From an uncultured Hungatella sp. (lineage in GTDB: Bacteria > Bacillota > Clostridia > Lachnospirales > Lachnospiraceae): a DNA stretch of 19,840 nucleotides. Shown one piece after another: positions 13,007 through 19,840 of this stretch (position 1 is the stretch's first letter; every line of letters starts with the position of its first letter). The stretch is taken from the NCBI GenBank assembly GCA_910585645.1, contig CAJUFP010000085.1:1968-21807 (forward strand), given 5' to 3'. Both the position numbers and the translations under genes were made by a program. The notes under the pieces were generated by a model. It saw only the letters and a program-made list of their open reading frames with translations, was not told the DNA's origin and ran no database searches.

Positions 13007-14455
13007 TCACCACCCTTTTCTCCAGGTAGCCGGAGAAAACAGGATCAGCATGGGAAAGATCTCCAGTCTGCCTGCCAGCATGTCAAACATCAGGACAAAT
13101 TTGGACAGGCCGGAAAGCTGGGAAAAGTTGCACATAGGCCCTACTGCTCCCATGCCTGGTCCGATATTGTTGAAGGTGGCCGCCACAGCGGTAAAGCAGG
13201 AGGTGAAATCCAGGTTGTCCAGGCTTACCACTAGAACCGAAGCCGCGAAGATAAAGAAGTAGGCGATAAAATAATTATTTACCGACCGGATGACTCCCGC
13301 GTTCTGGGACTTTTTTTCCATCCGTAAGACCCGGACGCTTCTGGGATGGACAAGAGCCAGAAGCTCATTGTGTACGGATTTCAGCCAGATGACGATCCTG
13401 GACACCTTCATGCCGCCGCCTGTGCTTCCGGCACAGGCCCCCACGAACATCAGACCGATGAGGATGGTCTTGGAAAACTGGGGCCATAGATCAAAATCCA
13501 CGGTAGAAAATCCTGTGGTTGTGATGATGGAGCCGACCTGGAAGGCCGCGTGGTGGAAGGCCTGGAAAACGCTTCCAAAAGATCCCCGGATATTTAGGGT
13601 GATAAGGGCTACCGCCACCGCGATGATCCCCAGATACACCCTGGCTTCCTCGCAGGCAAGGGCATCCTTAAACCGTCTCACCAAAAGCAGGTAGTATACA
13701 TTAAAATTCACTCCGAAAAGGATCATGAAAACCGTCACAACCCCCTGCAGGTAGTAACTGTCATAATACGCGATGCTGCTGTTCTTGATGCCGAACCCGC
13801 CTGTGCCGGCAGTGCCAAAGCTGGTGGCAAGGGAGTCAAACAGCGGCATACCGCCCAGAAGCAAAAGCACCACCTGGATCAGGGTCATGACCAGATAGAT
13901 CACGTACAGGATCTTGGCCGTGGTCTTGATCTTGGGCGTCAGTTTACCCACCGAAGGCCCCGGGCTTTCCGCACGCATGATGTGCATGGCGTAGCCGCCT
14001 CCGGCCAGAGGCAGGATGGCCAGCATAAATACCAGCACGCCCATGCCCCCTACCCAGTGGGTAAAACTGCGCCACATCAGCATGGACGGGGATAAGCCCT
14101 CCACATTGTTAAGGATGCTGGCTCCTGTGGTGGTAAACCCGGAGATGGTCTCAAACAGCGCGTCGATCAGGGAAGGTATCTCCCCGCTGATCCAAAAGGG
14201 CAGGGCCCCGAAAAAACTTAAGACCACCCAGATCAGGGCAACTGCCACAAATCCCTCCCTGGCGTAGAAGACGGAATTTTGGGGCCGTTTGTGGGTGGTG
14301 ACCCAGCCGATGACCAGGCACATGGCCATGACGGACAAAAACACGGGCAGCCGCCCGTCCCCGTAGATCAGGGAGATAACGCAGGGAAGCAGCATGAGGA
14401 CAGCCTCAATGTTTAACACCCACCCTAAAAAATAGAAGATAATCCCAATATTCAT
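13007..14455 (-). CDS. trkH: TrkH/KtrB-family potassium uptake channel subunit
   Basis: This is the membrane pore of a Trk/Ktr K+ uptake system, built from four M1-P-M2 repeats. The 482-residue protein is of TrkH length, with extra N-terminal helices. The four selectivity loops are visible in order: TTTGAS, GTAGTGGFG, TTTGFST and NNIGPGMG, each with the central Gly. The gating-loop region (CAGSTGGGMKVSR) precedes the last repeat. The gene starts 8 bases after trkA, with TAGGAAAG upstream of ATG 14455, so channel and regulator are made together. No clear terminator is seen. Confidence 0.95.
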   Translation of the reverse strand: MNIGIIFYFLGWVLNIEAVLMLLPCVISLIYGDGRLPVFLSVMAMCLVIGWVTTHKRPQNSVFYAREGFVAVALIWVVLSFFGALPFWISGEIPSLIDALFETISGFTTTGASILNNVEGLSPSMLMWRSFTHWVGGMGVLVFMLAILPLAGGGYAMHIMRAESPGPSVGKLTPKIKTTAKILYVIYLVMTLIQVVLLLLGGMPLFDSLATSFGTAGTGGFGIKNSSIAYYDSYYLQGVVTVFMILFGVNFNVYYLLLVRRFKDALACEEARVYLGIIAVAVALITLNIRGSFGSVFQAFHHAAFQVGSIITTTGFSTVDFDLWPQFSKTILIGLMFVGACAGSTGGGMKVSRIVIWLKSVHNELLALVHPRSVRVLRMEKKSQNAGVIRSVNNYFIAYFFIFAASVLVVSLDNLDFTSCFTAVAATFNNIGPGMGAVGPMCNFSQLSGLSKFVLMFDMLAGRLEIFPMLILFSPATWRKGW

Positions 14456-14463
14456 AATCTTTC

Positions 14464-15819
14464 CTACCTCAAAATGTCTTTCAGATCTTTCAGCCCGGTG
14501 TTGGTGGTGACAATGATGACCGTGTCACCGATCTCGATGGCGTCCTTGCCTCTGGGGGTGATGATGCGGCCGTAGCGGTTGATGCAGGCCACCAGAAGGT
14601 TGGGCTTTAAGGACAGCTTTTCCAGAGGGATGCCCACCATGGGCGCGTCCTCCCCCACCCGAAACTCCAGTGCCTCCGCCTTGTCGGCCACGATCTTGTA
14701 GAGGGTCTCTACATTGCTGCCAAGGGAGTTCTGCATGGCCCGCACATACTGTAAGATGGTGTCAGCGGTGATCAGTTTCGGGTAGATCACGCTTCCCAAG
14801 TTCATGTCATTGACCACGCTCTCAAAGGTGGTCCGGTTTACCTTGGTGATCAGTTTTGCCCTGGACTGGCTGGCAGCGTAGAGGGACAGCATGATATTTT
14901 CCTCGTCAAAACCGGTGAGAGCCGCGAAGGCCTCGGTCTGGCGGAGCCCTTCCTCCAATAGAAGCTGCTGGTCAGAGCCGTCTCCGTTGATGATCATGAC
15001 TCCCGGAAGATCGTCGCTTAACTGATTGCACCGCTCTAAATCCTGCTCTATGATCTTTAGTTTGATGGGCGCGTCCTCCAGCATCTTGGCCAAATAGTAT
15101 GTAATCCTTCCGCCGCCGATGAGCATCACGCTCTTAATGCTGTTATTCTCGATCCCAACCGCCTTGAAAAACCGCAGGGACGCCTGGGGCGGGGCCACAA
15201 AGGACACTTTGTCGCCGGATTTCAGCACAAAGTTACCGTTTGGGATCACCACGTCGCTGCCACGCTCCACAGCGCAGAACAGCACATTGCACTTTAATCT
15301 GGAATTGACCTCCAAAACCTTTAAGTCGTGGAGCACAGACCCTGCGGGGATCTGGAATTTCATGATCTCCACCCGGCCCTTGGCAAAGGTGTCGATCTTA
15401 ATGGCGGAGGGGAATTTTAACAGCCTGGAGATCTCCATGGCCGCGGCAAAGTCCGGGTTGATGGACATGGACAGATTCAGCTCCTCCCGCAGGAAATTGA
15501 TCTCCGCCGAGTATTCCGGCTTTCGGATCCTGGCGATGGTGTGGCAATTTCCGGCTTTCTTGGCAATAAGGCAGCACAGCATGTTCAGCTCGTCCGAGGT
15601 GGTGGTGGCGATGAGCAGATCCGCCTCCTTGATCCCTGCCTCGGACTGAACCTGGAACACAGCCCCGTTGCCCACAACGCCCATAACGTCCAGGCTCTGG
15701 GTCACCTTGTCCACCACCACGGAATCCTGGTCTATGATGGTAATGTCATGGCCCTCATTGTCCAGCTCTTCTGCCAGGGTCATGCCCACTTTTCCGCAGC
15801 CCACAATAATTATCTTCAT
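14464..15819 (-). CDS. trkA: TrkA, nucleotide-binding regulator of potassium uptake
   Basis: TrkA binds NAD(H)/ATP-type ligands and gates the TrkH channel from the cytoplasm. The 451-residue protein is a tandem of two RCK units. Each has a Rossmann TrkA-N domain, with GCGKVG near residue 7 in the first and IGGGRITYYLA near 230 in the second. Each also has a TrkA-C domain (one around 140-220, the other at the end with GDTVIIVTT). The ATG overlaps the stop of the RNase gene as ATGA and has AGGAG close upstream. The double-length form is usual for Trk systems with TrkH. Confidence 0.96.
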   Translation of the reverse strand: MKIIIVGCGKVGMTLAEELDNEGHDITIIDQDSVVVDKVTQSLDVMGVVGNGAVFQVQSEAGIKEADLLIATTTSDELNMLCCLIAKKAGNCHTIARIRKPEYSAEINFLREELNLSMSINPDFAAAMEISRLLKFPSAIKIDTFAKGRVEIMKFQIPAGSVLHDLKVLEVNSRLKCNVLFCAVERGSDVVIPNGNFVLKSGDKVSFVAPPQASLRFFKAVGIENNSIKSVMLIGGGRITYYLAKMLEDAPIKLKIIEQDLERCNQLSDDLPGVMIINGDGSDQQLLLEEGLRQTEAFAALTGFDEENIMLSLYAASQSRAKLITKVNRTTFESVVNDMNLGSVIYPKLITADTILQYVRAMQNSLGSNVETLYKIVADKAEALEFRVGEDAPMVGIPLEKLSLKPNLLVACINRYGRIITPRGKDAIEIGDTVIIVTTNTGLKDLKDILR

Positions 15820-17066
15820 CTCCTGTACTCTCCTTTTTGTATCTGTTCCCGGAATGGCTTCCGTATTTTTTTTCTGGTCACTTCCACAAGGCCAAGCCTG
15901 GTCATATCCACCACGGTGGTCTTAACAGGGTCTTTTGCGCATTCAGACTGAAAGGAGGCAAGAAGGGCCTTGCGATCCTCATCTTCCTGCATGTCAATAA
16001 AATCCACCAGAATGATGCCGGAAAGATTGCGCAGCCGCAGCTGGAAGGCGATCTCCCTGGCCGCCTCCAGATTGATCTTTAAGATGGTCTCACGAAGGGT
16101 TTTCTTCCCCGCGTACTTTCCGCTGTTGACGTCAATGACGGTCATGGCCTCCGTGTGATCCACCACCAGATAGCCGCCGGAGCTTAACCACACCCGCCTT
16201 GCCAGGGCGTCCTCCACAGCCTTTTCCATGGAATAAAGCTTTGTAAGGGGGAGAAGGTCGTCTTTGTAAAATCGGACTTTCTCCAGATCCTGAGGCTGAT
16301 ACCTGCCTAAATATTCCCGGATCTTGAGAAAGATCGTTTCGTCGTCTGTGACGATCTCCTCCATAAGGTCCCTGTAGGTATCCCGAAGGCTTCCGATATA
16401 GGACGGCCAGGCCTCATAGAGCAGGGCCGGACAGGACCGGTATGCTTTGTCTGTGAGAAGCCTGCGGCAGCGCTCCTTCAGCTGCCCAAGTTCTTTTAGG
16501 ATCTCCTCCATGGGGACAAAGGCGGCGTTTGTCCGGATGATGATGCCGAAATCCCCGTCCTTCTCTTCCATGAGAGCCTGGCGCGCCTGAGCCTTCCACT
16601 TCTCGTCAGAGATCTTGGAGGAGAATCCGATGTGGCGGCGCCCTGCCGTGACTACGCAGTACCGTCCGGTAAAGCTTAGACAGCTTGTGACTGTGGGATC
16701 TTTGGTCTTTACGGCGTCTTTGCTGACCTGGACCACGATCTCGTCTCCCGGGCGCAGGGCGCGGCCGGAAGGTTTGATCTCCGGCCCCGGGCTTTCGCCC
16801 TCTGGACAGGGTGCCTTACCCCAGCCGGCAAAGATGTGATCCCTGTTTTCCGTCAGGCTGTAATACCCGGTCAGGCCGCCTCCCAAGTCGATAAAGGCGG
16901 AATTGATATTTTTTATGATGTTCTTTACTTTTCCTATATAAATATTTCCCAGAATGGACGACTCTTCCTCTTCCAGGTTCAGCTGCACTGCCCGCTGTCC
17001 GTCCATGAGGGCAGTCAGGATCCGACCGTCCATCTTTGTTATGATGATCTTATTCAATGTATTCAC
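15816..17066 (-). CDS. RNase E/G-family ribonuclease, lacking the C-terminal Zn-link
   Basis: Rne/Rng enzymes cut single-stranded 5'-monophosphate RNA and mature rRNA ends. The 416-residue protein has an S1 RNA-binding domain (about 35-135), a 5'-sensor/RNase H-like part, and the DNase I-like catalytic domain. Asp312 (IDVNSGK) and Asp355 (LVDFIDM) are 43 residues apart, as are Asp303 and Asp346 in E. coli. It stops just after VTRKKIRKPF and has no CPxC Zn-link, which holds E. coli subunits together. GTG 17066 was chosen because GGAGG lies 6 bases upstream; TTG 17069 is too close. Start and stop overlap the neighbouring genes, so it is tightly coupled in an operon. RNase G-like (rng) is the nearest name. 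Confidence 0.9.
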   Translation of the reverse strand: MNTLNKIIITKMDGRILTALMDGQRAVQLNLEEEESSILGNIYIGKVKNIIKNINSAFIDLGGGLTGYYSLTENRDHIFAGWGKAPCPEGESPGPEIKPSGRALRPGDEIVVQVSKDAVKTKDPTVTSCLSFTGRYCVVTAGRRHIGFSSKISDEKWKAQARQALMEEKDGDFGIIIRTNAAFVPMEEILKELGQLKERCRRLLTDKAYRSCPALLYEAWPSYIGSLRDTYRDLMEEIVTDDETIFLKIREYLGRYQPQDLEKVRFYKDDLLPLTKLYSMEKAVEDALARRVWLSSGGYLVVDHTEAMTVIDVNSGKYAGKKTLRETILKINLEAAREIAFQLRLRNLSGIILVDFIDMQEDEDRKALLASFQSECAKDPVKTTVVDMTRLGLVEVTRKKIRKPFREQIQKGEYRR

Positions 17067-17751
17067 CAAATTCCTCCAGAGGTATGGGCTCTCCCTGGCT
17101 GTTTAGGCCGTAGACCTCTTGTCGATGGATCTGGAAGGCAAACTTTGGATACTCCCACTGACAGGCTTGGTAGAAGGCCTCCATCACAGACTCCGGCTTT
17201 ATATTATCCACGCTTCCTGTGGACACCTGCATAAAGACGGCGTTTTCCTGCCGCTCCAACCGGTAGATAAGGGGCTTTAAGTCCATCTCCCTCAGGCTCT
17301 TTTTTGTCTTCTTTGTGATCAAAATGGTTTCCTGTCCGTAAAATTCTTCCAGTTTTTGAAAAAATTCTTCCAGATCTTTTGGCGCGTACTTGTCCCTGAA
17401 TTCCAGCTTATAGTCAGCCCTGCACACGATGGACATGGCATTTTTGCTGGAGTCCGGCAGTTTTTTGCAGCTTAAGATCTGGATCTGGTCAGCCATCACC
17501 TGGTTCAGCCTGTCTTTCATGGCTTCGGAGGACATATGGTCTGTCACTTCGATGTCAAAATACTCTCCTGTGCTGGTGATCCCCACGCCCAGAGGCGCGG
17601 CAAAGGACATGATCTGGTGGGGGCTGAACCCCTCGCTGTAGCGGATGGGGATCCCGGCCCGCCGCATGGCCTTCTGAAAATACCGCATGATATCCAGATG
17701 GCCCACAAATTTCATGGCGCCCTGTTTGGAAAACTTAATCCTTATCTTCAT
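17050..17751 (-). CDS. TIGR03936/DUF2344 radical-SAM-linked protein
   Basis: This family of unknown function is found next to, or fused with, TIGR03960 radical SAM proteins. The 233-residue protein has the signature start KIRIKFSKQGAMKFVGHLD, then MRYFQKAMRRAGIPIRYSEGFSPH and FAAPLGVGITSTGEY. A weakly conserved C-terminal half follows. ATG 17751 was chosen because AGGAGG is 8 bases upstream; an earlier in-frame start at 17769 lies inside the preceding gene before that site. It overlaps the radical SAM gene by 17 bases and the RNase gene by 17 bases, so all three are translationally linked. A joint role in modifying or processing RNA is a guess from context. Confidence 0.88.
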   Translation of the reverse strand: MKIRIKFSKQGAMKFVGHLDIMRYFQKAMRRAGIPIRYSEGFSPHQIMSFAAPLGVGITSTGEYFDIEVTDHMSSEAMKDRLNQVMADQIQILSCKKLPDSSKNAMSIVCRADYKLEFRDKYAPKDLEEFFQKLEEFYGQETILITKKTKKSLREMDLKPLIYRLERQENAVFMQVSTGSVDNIKPESVMEAFYQACQWEYPKFAFQIHRQEVYGLNSQGEPIPLEEFGEYIE

Positions 17752-19609
17752 AACAGACACCTCCTCCAAAGTCCCTGGCCCCGCAGCCGGAACACCTCTG
17801 GCGGCAGTTGGGAGACGCCTGCCCTTTCTGGGCGAGAAGCCACTCTCGTTTCAAAAATTCCCTGGACACTCCCGCGTCAATAAAATCCCAGGGGAACACC
17901 TCGTCAAGCCCCCGCTCCCGGACCGTGTAGAAATCCGGGTCAATGCCGCACTGGTCAAAGGCTTTCATCCACAGGCTGTTGTCAAACTCCTCGGACCAGG
18001 AGTCAAACAGGGCCCCGTTGCGGTAGGCTGCCTCCACCACGGCAGATATTTTCCGGTCCCCCCGGGCCAAAACCCCTTCCAGAACCGTCACATCCGCCTC
18101 ATGCCAGTTATATTTCAGGCTCTTAAAGTTCTTCATGGCGCGGAACTTATTTTTTACCAGGTAGGCCCTGTCCAAAAACTCCTCTTTTGTACACATCTTC
18201 GCCCACTGGAAGGGGGTAAAGGGCTTTGGCACAAAGAAGGAGGAGCTTGCCACGATCTGGACTTTGCCATGGCGCTGTTCTTTGGGTACGGTGTCATAGT
18301 AGACCTCGGCGATCTTTTCCGACAGCAGGGCGATGCCCTCCATATCCTCCTGTTGCTCTGTGGGCAGGCCCAGCATAAAGTACAGCTTTACTCGATTCCA
18401 GCCTCCCTGAAAGGCCTCCATGGCCCCCTGGAGGATCACTTCCTCTGTCAATCCTTTGTTGATCACATCCCGGAGCCTCTGGGAGCCGGCTTCCGGCGCA
18501 AAGGTCAGGCTGCTCTTTTTTACATCCTGCACCTTGCTCATGACATCCAGGGAGAAGGCGTCAATGCGCAGGGACGGCAGGGAGATATTGACTTTTTTTG
18601 CCCTGCACTCCTCAATGAGGAAATCCACCAGCTCCGGAAGATGGGTGTAGTCGCTGGAGCTTAAGGAGCTTAGGGAGATCTCCTCATGGCCGGTGCTTTC
18701 CAGAAGCTGTCTGGCATGGCGCTTTAAGTATTCCACGCCGTGTTCTCGCAGGGGCCGGTAGACATTGCCCGCCTGACAGAACCGACACCCCCGGATGCAG
18801 CCTCTCTGGATCTCCAGAACCACCCGGTCCTGGGTAACCTTCTGAAATGGGACAAGAGGTTTCTCGATATAGGATACGCTGTCCATATCCACAACAAGCT
18901 CTTTTGTAACCTTAGCCGGAGCGTGTGGATTATTAGGTTTAAAACCTTGGATCGTCCCGTCCTCTCTGTAGGTTACGTCGTAGAAAGCCGGGACGTAAAT
19001 ACCCGGAATACGGGCCGCCATCTCCAAAAACTCCCGGCGGCTTTTCTTCTTTTTTTTCGCCTCTTTGTAGGCGTCTAGCAGTTGTCCGTAGACCGTCTCC
19101 CCCTCCCCGATGTAGAACAGATCAAAAAACTCTGCCAGAGGCTCCGGGTTGTAGGCGCAGGGCCCTCCGCCTATGACGATGGGGAACTGAAAGGAATCCC
19201 TCCGGTCCCTGCTGTGGAGCGGGATCTGGCTTAGATCCAGGATCTGGAGCACGTTGGTGTAGCACATCTCATACTGGAGGGTAATGCCAAGAAAGTCAAA
19301 ATCTTTCACCGGATCCTGGGATTCCAGTGCAAACAGCGAGATCTTCTCCTCTCTCATCACCTTGTCCAGGTCTGTCCACGGGGAGTAGACCCGCTCGCAG
19401 TAAGTGTCCTCCCGGCGGTTGAACATGTGGTAGAGAATCTGGATCCCTAAGTGGGACATGCCGATCTCGTACACGTCCGGGAAACACATGGCGAATCTTA
19501 TGTCCATCTGGGACGGATCTTTCACCGTCATGTTCACCTCGCCGCCGATGTAGCGGGCGGGCTGCTGGATTGATAACAGTATTTCGTCGCTTAACGCTAA
19601 TCTTCTCAT
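17735..19609 (-). CDS. TIGR03960-family B12-binding-type radical SAM protein
   Basis: The 624-residue protein has an N-terminal region resembling the cobalamin-binding domain of radical SAM methylthio- and methyltransferases (about 20-240, with FPDVYEIGMSHLG and VIGGGPCAYNPEPL). A radical SAM barrel follows (about 255-480), whose cluster motif is Cys271-x3-Cys275-x2-Cys278 in RGCIRGCRFC, and then LSSLSSSDY and SLPSLRIDAF. A C-terminal module ends in a second Cys set (602, 606, 609, 619). The reaction is unknown. The next gene is its usual partner TIGR03936. The start at 19609 has GAGG 6 bases upstream and a near-consensus promoter about 60 bases before it, making this the first gene of the operon that runs to trkH. 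Confidence 0.9.
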   Translation of the reverse strand: MRRLALSDEILLSIQQPARYIGGEVNMTVKDPSQMDIRFAMCFPDVYEIGMSHLGIQILYHMFNRREDTYCERVYSPWTDLDKVMREEKISLFALESQDPVKDFDFLGITLQYEMCYTNVLQILDLSQIPLHSRDRRDSFQFPIVIGGGPCAYNPEPLAEFFDLFYIGEGETVYGQLLDAYKEAKKKKKSRREFLEMAARIPGIYVPAFYDVTYREDGTIQGFKPNNPHAPAKVTKELVVDMDSVSYIEKPLVPFQKVTQDRVVLEIQRGCIRGCRFCQAGNVYRPLREHGVEYLKRHARQLLESTGHEEISLSSLSSSDYTHLPELVDFLIEECRAKKVNISLPSLRIDAFSLDVMSKVQDVKKSSLTFAPEAGSQRLRDVINKGLTEEVILQGAMEAFQGGWNRVKLYFMLGLPTEQQEDMEGIALLSEKIAEVYYDTVPKEQRHGKVQIVASSSFFVPKPFTPFQWAKMCTKEEFLDRAYLVKNKFRAMKNFKSLKYNWHEADVTVLEGVLARGDRKISAVVEAAYRNGALFDSWSEEFDNSLWMKAFDQCGIDPDFYTVRERGLDEVFPWDFIDAGVSREFLKREWLLAQKGQASPNCRQRCSGCGARDFGGGVCYEDKD

Positions 19610-19670
19610 AACTGCCTCGTTATTCTTGATTGGTTTTCATCCTGTTTCATACAAAATCGTATTCTGGATC

Positions 19671-19699
19671 ATTATAAGGTATTTTTGCGCATGTAGCAA
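19671..19699 (-). promoter_or_regulatory. Promoter of the radical SAM-RNase-Trk operon
   Basis: On the minus strand TTGCTA (19694-19699), a 17-bp spacer and a perfect TATAAT (19671-19676). A 7-bp inverted repeat (19696-19702 with 19714-19720) overlaps the -35 region. Confidence 0.75.
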
Positions 19700-19718
19700 G
19701 AGATTTTTCTTTCCTCTT

Positions 19719-19840
19719 GCACGGTCAGTTTTTGTGGGGTAACAGTTCAGATGACCCTTGAACTGTTACGCATCCGGCCAATTAAAATCGCCTTTGGCGA
19801 TGGGCCGGATGCCTGCTACCATTACGCTTTCGCACGGTCA
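19719..19840. repeat. Hairpin-rich intergenic repeat-like element, cut by window edge
   Basis: A 9-bp direct repeat GCACGGTCA occurs at 19719-19727 and at 19832-19840, 113 bases apart. Between them are two strong stems. One is 10 bp (19740-19749 with 19759-19768, 9-base loop). The other is 10 bp (19770-19779 with 19803-19812) and encloses an apical stem ATCGCC/GGCGAT with a TTT loop. No coding frame is seen. It lies upstream of the promoter, so it is not in the operon leader. It may be a dispersed palindromic repeat or tandem unit continuing outside the window, or a terminator region for a gene beyond 19840. Confidence 0.6.

Noticed and set aside
17687..18664. Plus-strand frame of 325 codons
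   Set aside because: Antisense to the radical SAM gene, with no recognisable domain.

Overview
The window looks like a chromosomal segment of a Firmicute of the class Clostridia, most probably a Lachnospiraceae of the Clostridium clostridioforme/Enterocloster type. This is inferred from protein style, strong AGGAGG ribosome binding sites, a moderately GC-rich composition, an L27 protein with the Prp-cleaved N-terminal extension, and a lexA gene with a divergent LysM/YneA-like neighbour and Bacillus-type SOS boxes. It carries 21 protein genes and no rRNA, tRNA, CRISPR array or recognisable insertion sequence transposase.

Layout. Bases 1-3010 (+): the 3' part of an NlpC/P60-like wall hydrolase gene and a LytR-CpsA-Psr (LCP) wall-polymer ligase, ending at a hairpin terminator. 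Bases 3150-5140 (+): a promoter, a structured leader containing a terminator-like hairpin, then a TtcA-family PP-loop gene translationally coupled to a XerS-like tyrosine recombinase. Bases 5140-5495: a gene-free stretch packed with palindromes: an orphan SOS-like box, a dif-like inverted repeat, and a 165-bp element bounded by 36-bp inverted repeats. Bases 5496-6660: a divergent SOS pair, the YneA-like division inhibitor (-) and lexA (+), with overlapping promoters and three LexA boxes.

Bases 6665-11163 (-): the ribosome-biogenesis and GTPase cluster, transcribed rplU-prp-rpmA-(terminator)-obgE-yhbY-nadD-yqeK-rsfS. It has a near-consensus promoter, a probable L21 leader and a final terminator shared with lexA. 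Bases 11193-12981 (-): a bactofilin and a membrane-anchored coiled-coil NlpC/P60 peptidase. Bases 13007-19699 (-): a tightly overlapping operon of a B12-binding-type radical SAM protein (TIGR03960), its partner DUF2344/TIGR03936, an RNase E/G-family nuclease without a Zn-link, and the TrkA/TrkH potassium uptake pair. Bases 19719-19840 hold a hairpin-rich repeat-like element that runs to the window edge.

Most genes are core functions: wall synthesis and remodelling, SOS control, ribosome assembly, NAD synthesis, K+ uptake and RNA processing. The less ordinary signals are in the non-coding DNA: the leader before the TtcA-family gene, the dif-like site beside the XerS-like recombinase, the MITE-like inverted repeat, the terminator inside the rpmA-obgE cluster, and the terminal repeat element. 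I found no clear new defence or mobile system. The best candidate for something undescribed is the recombinase together with its nearby palindromes.
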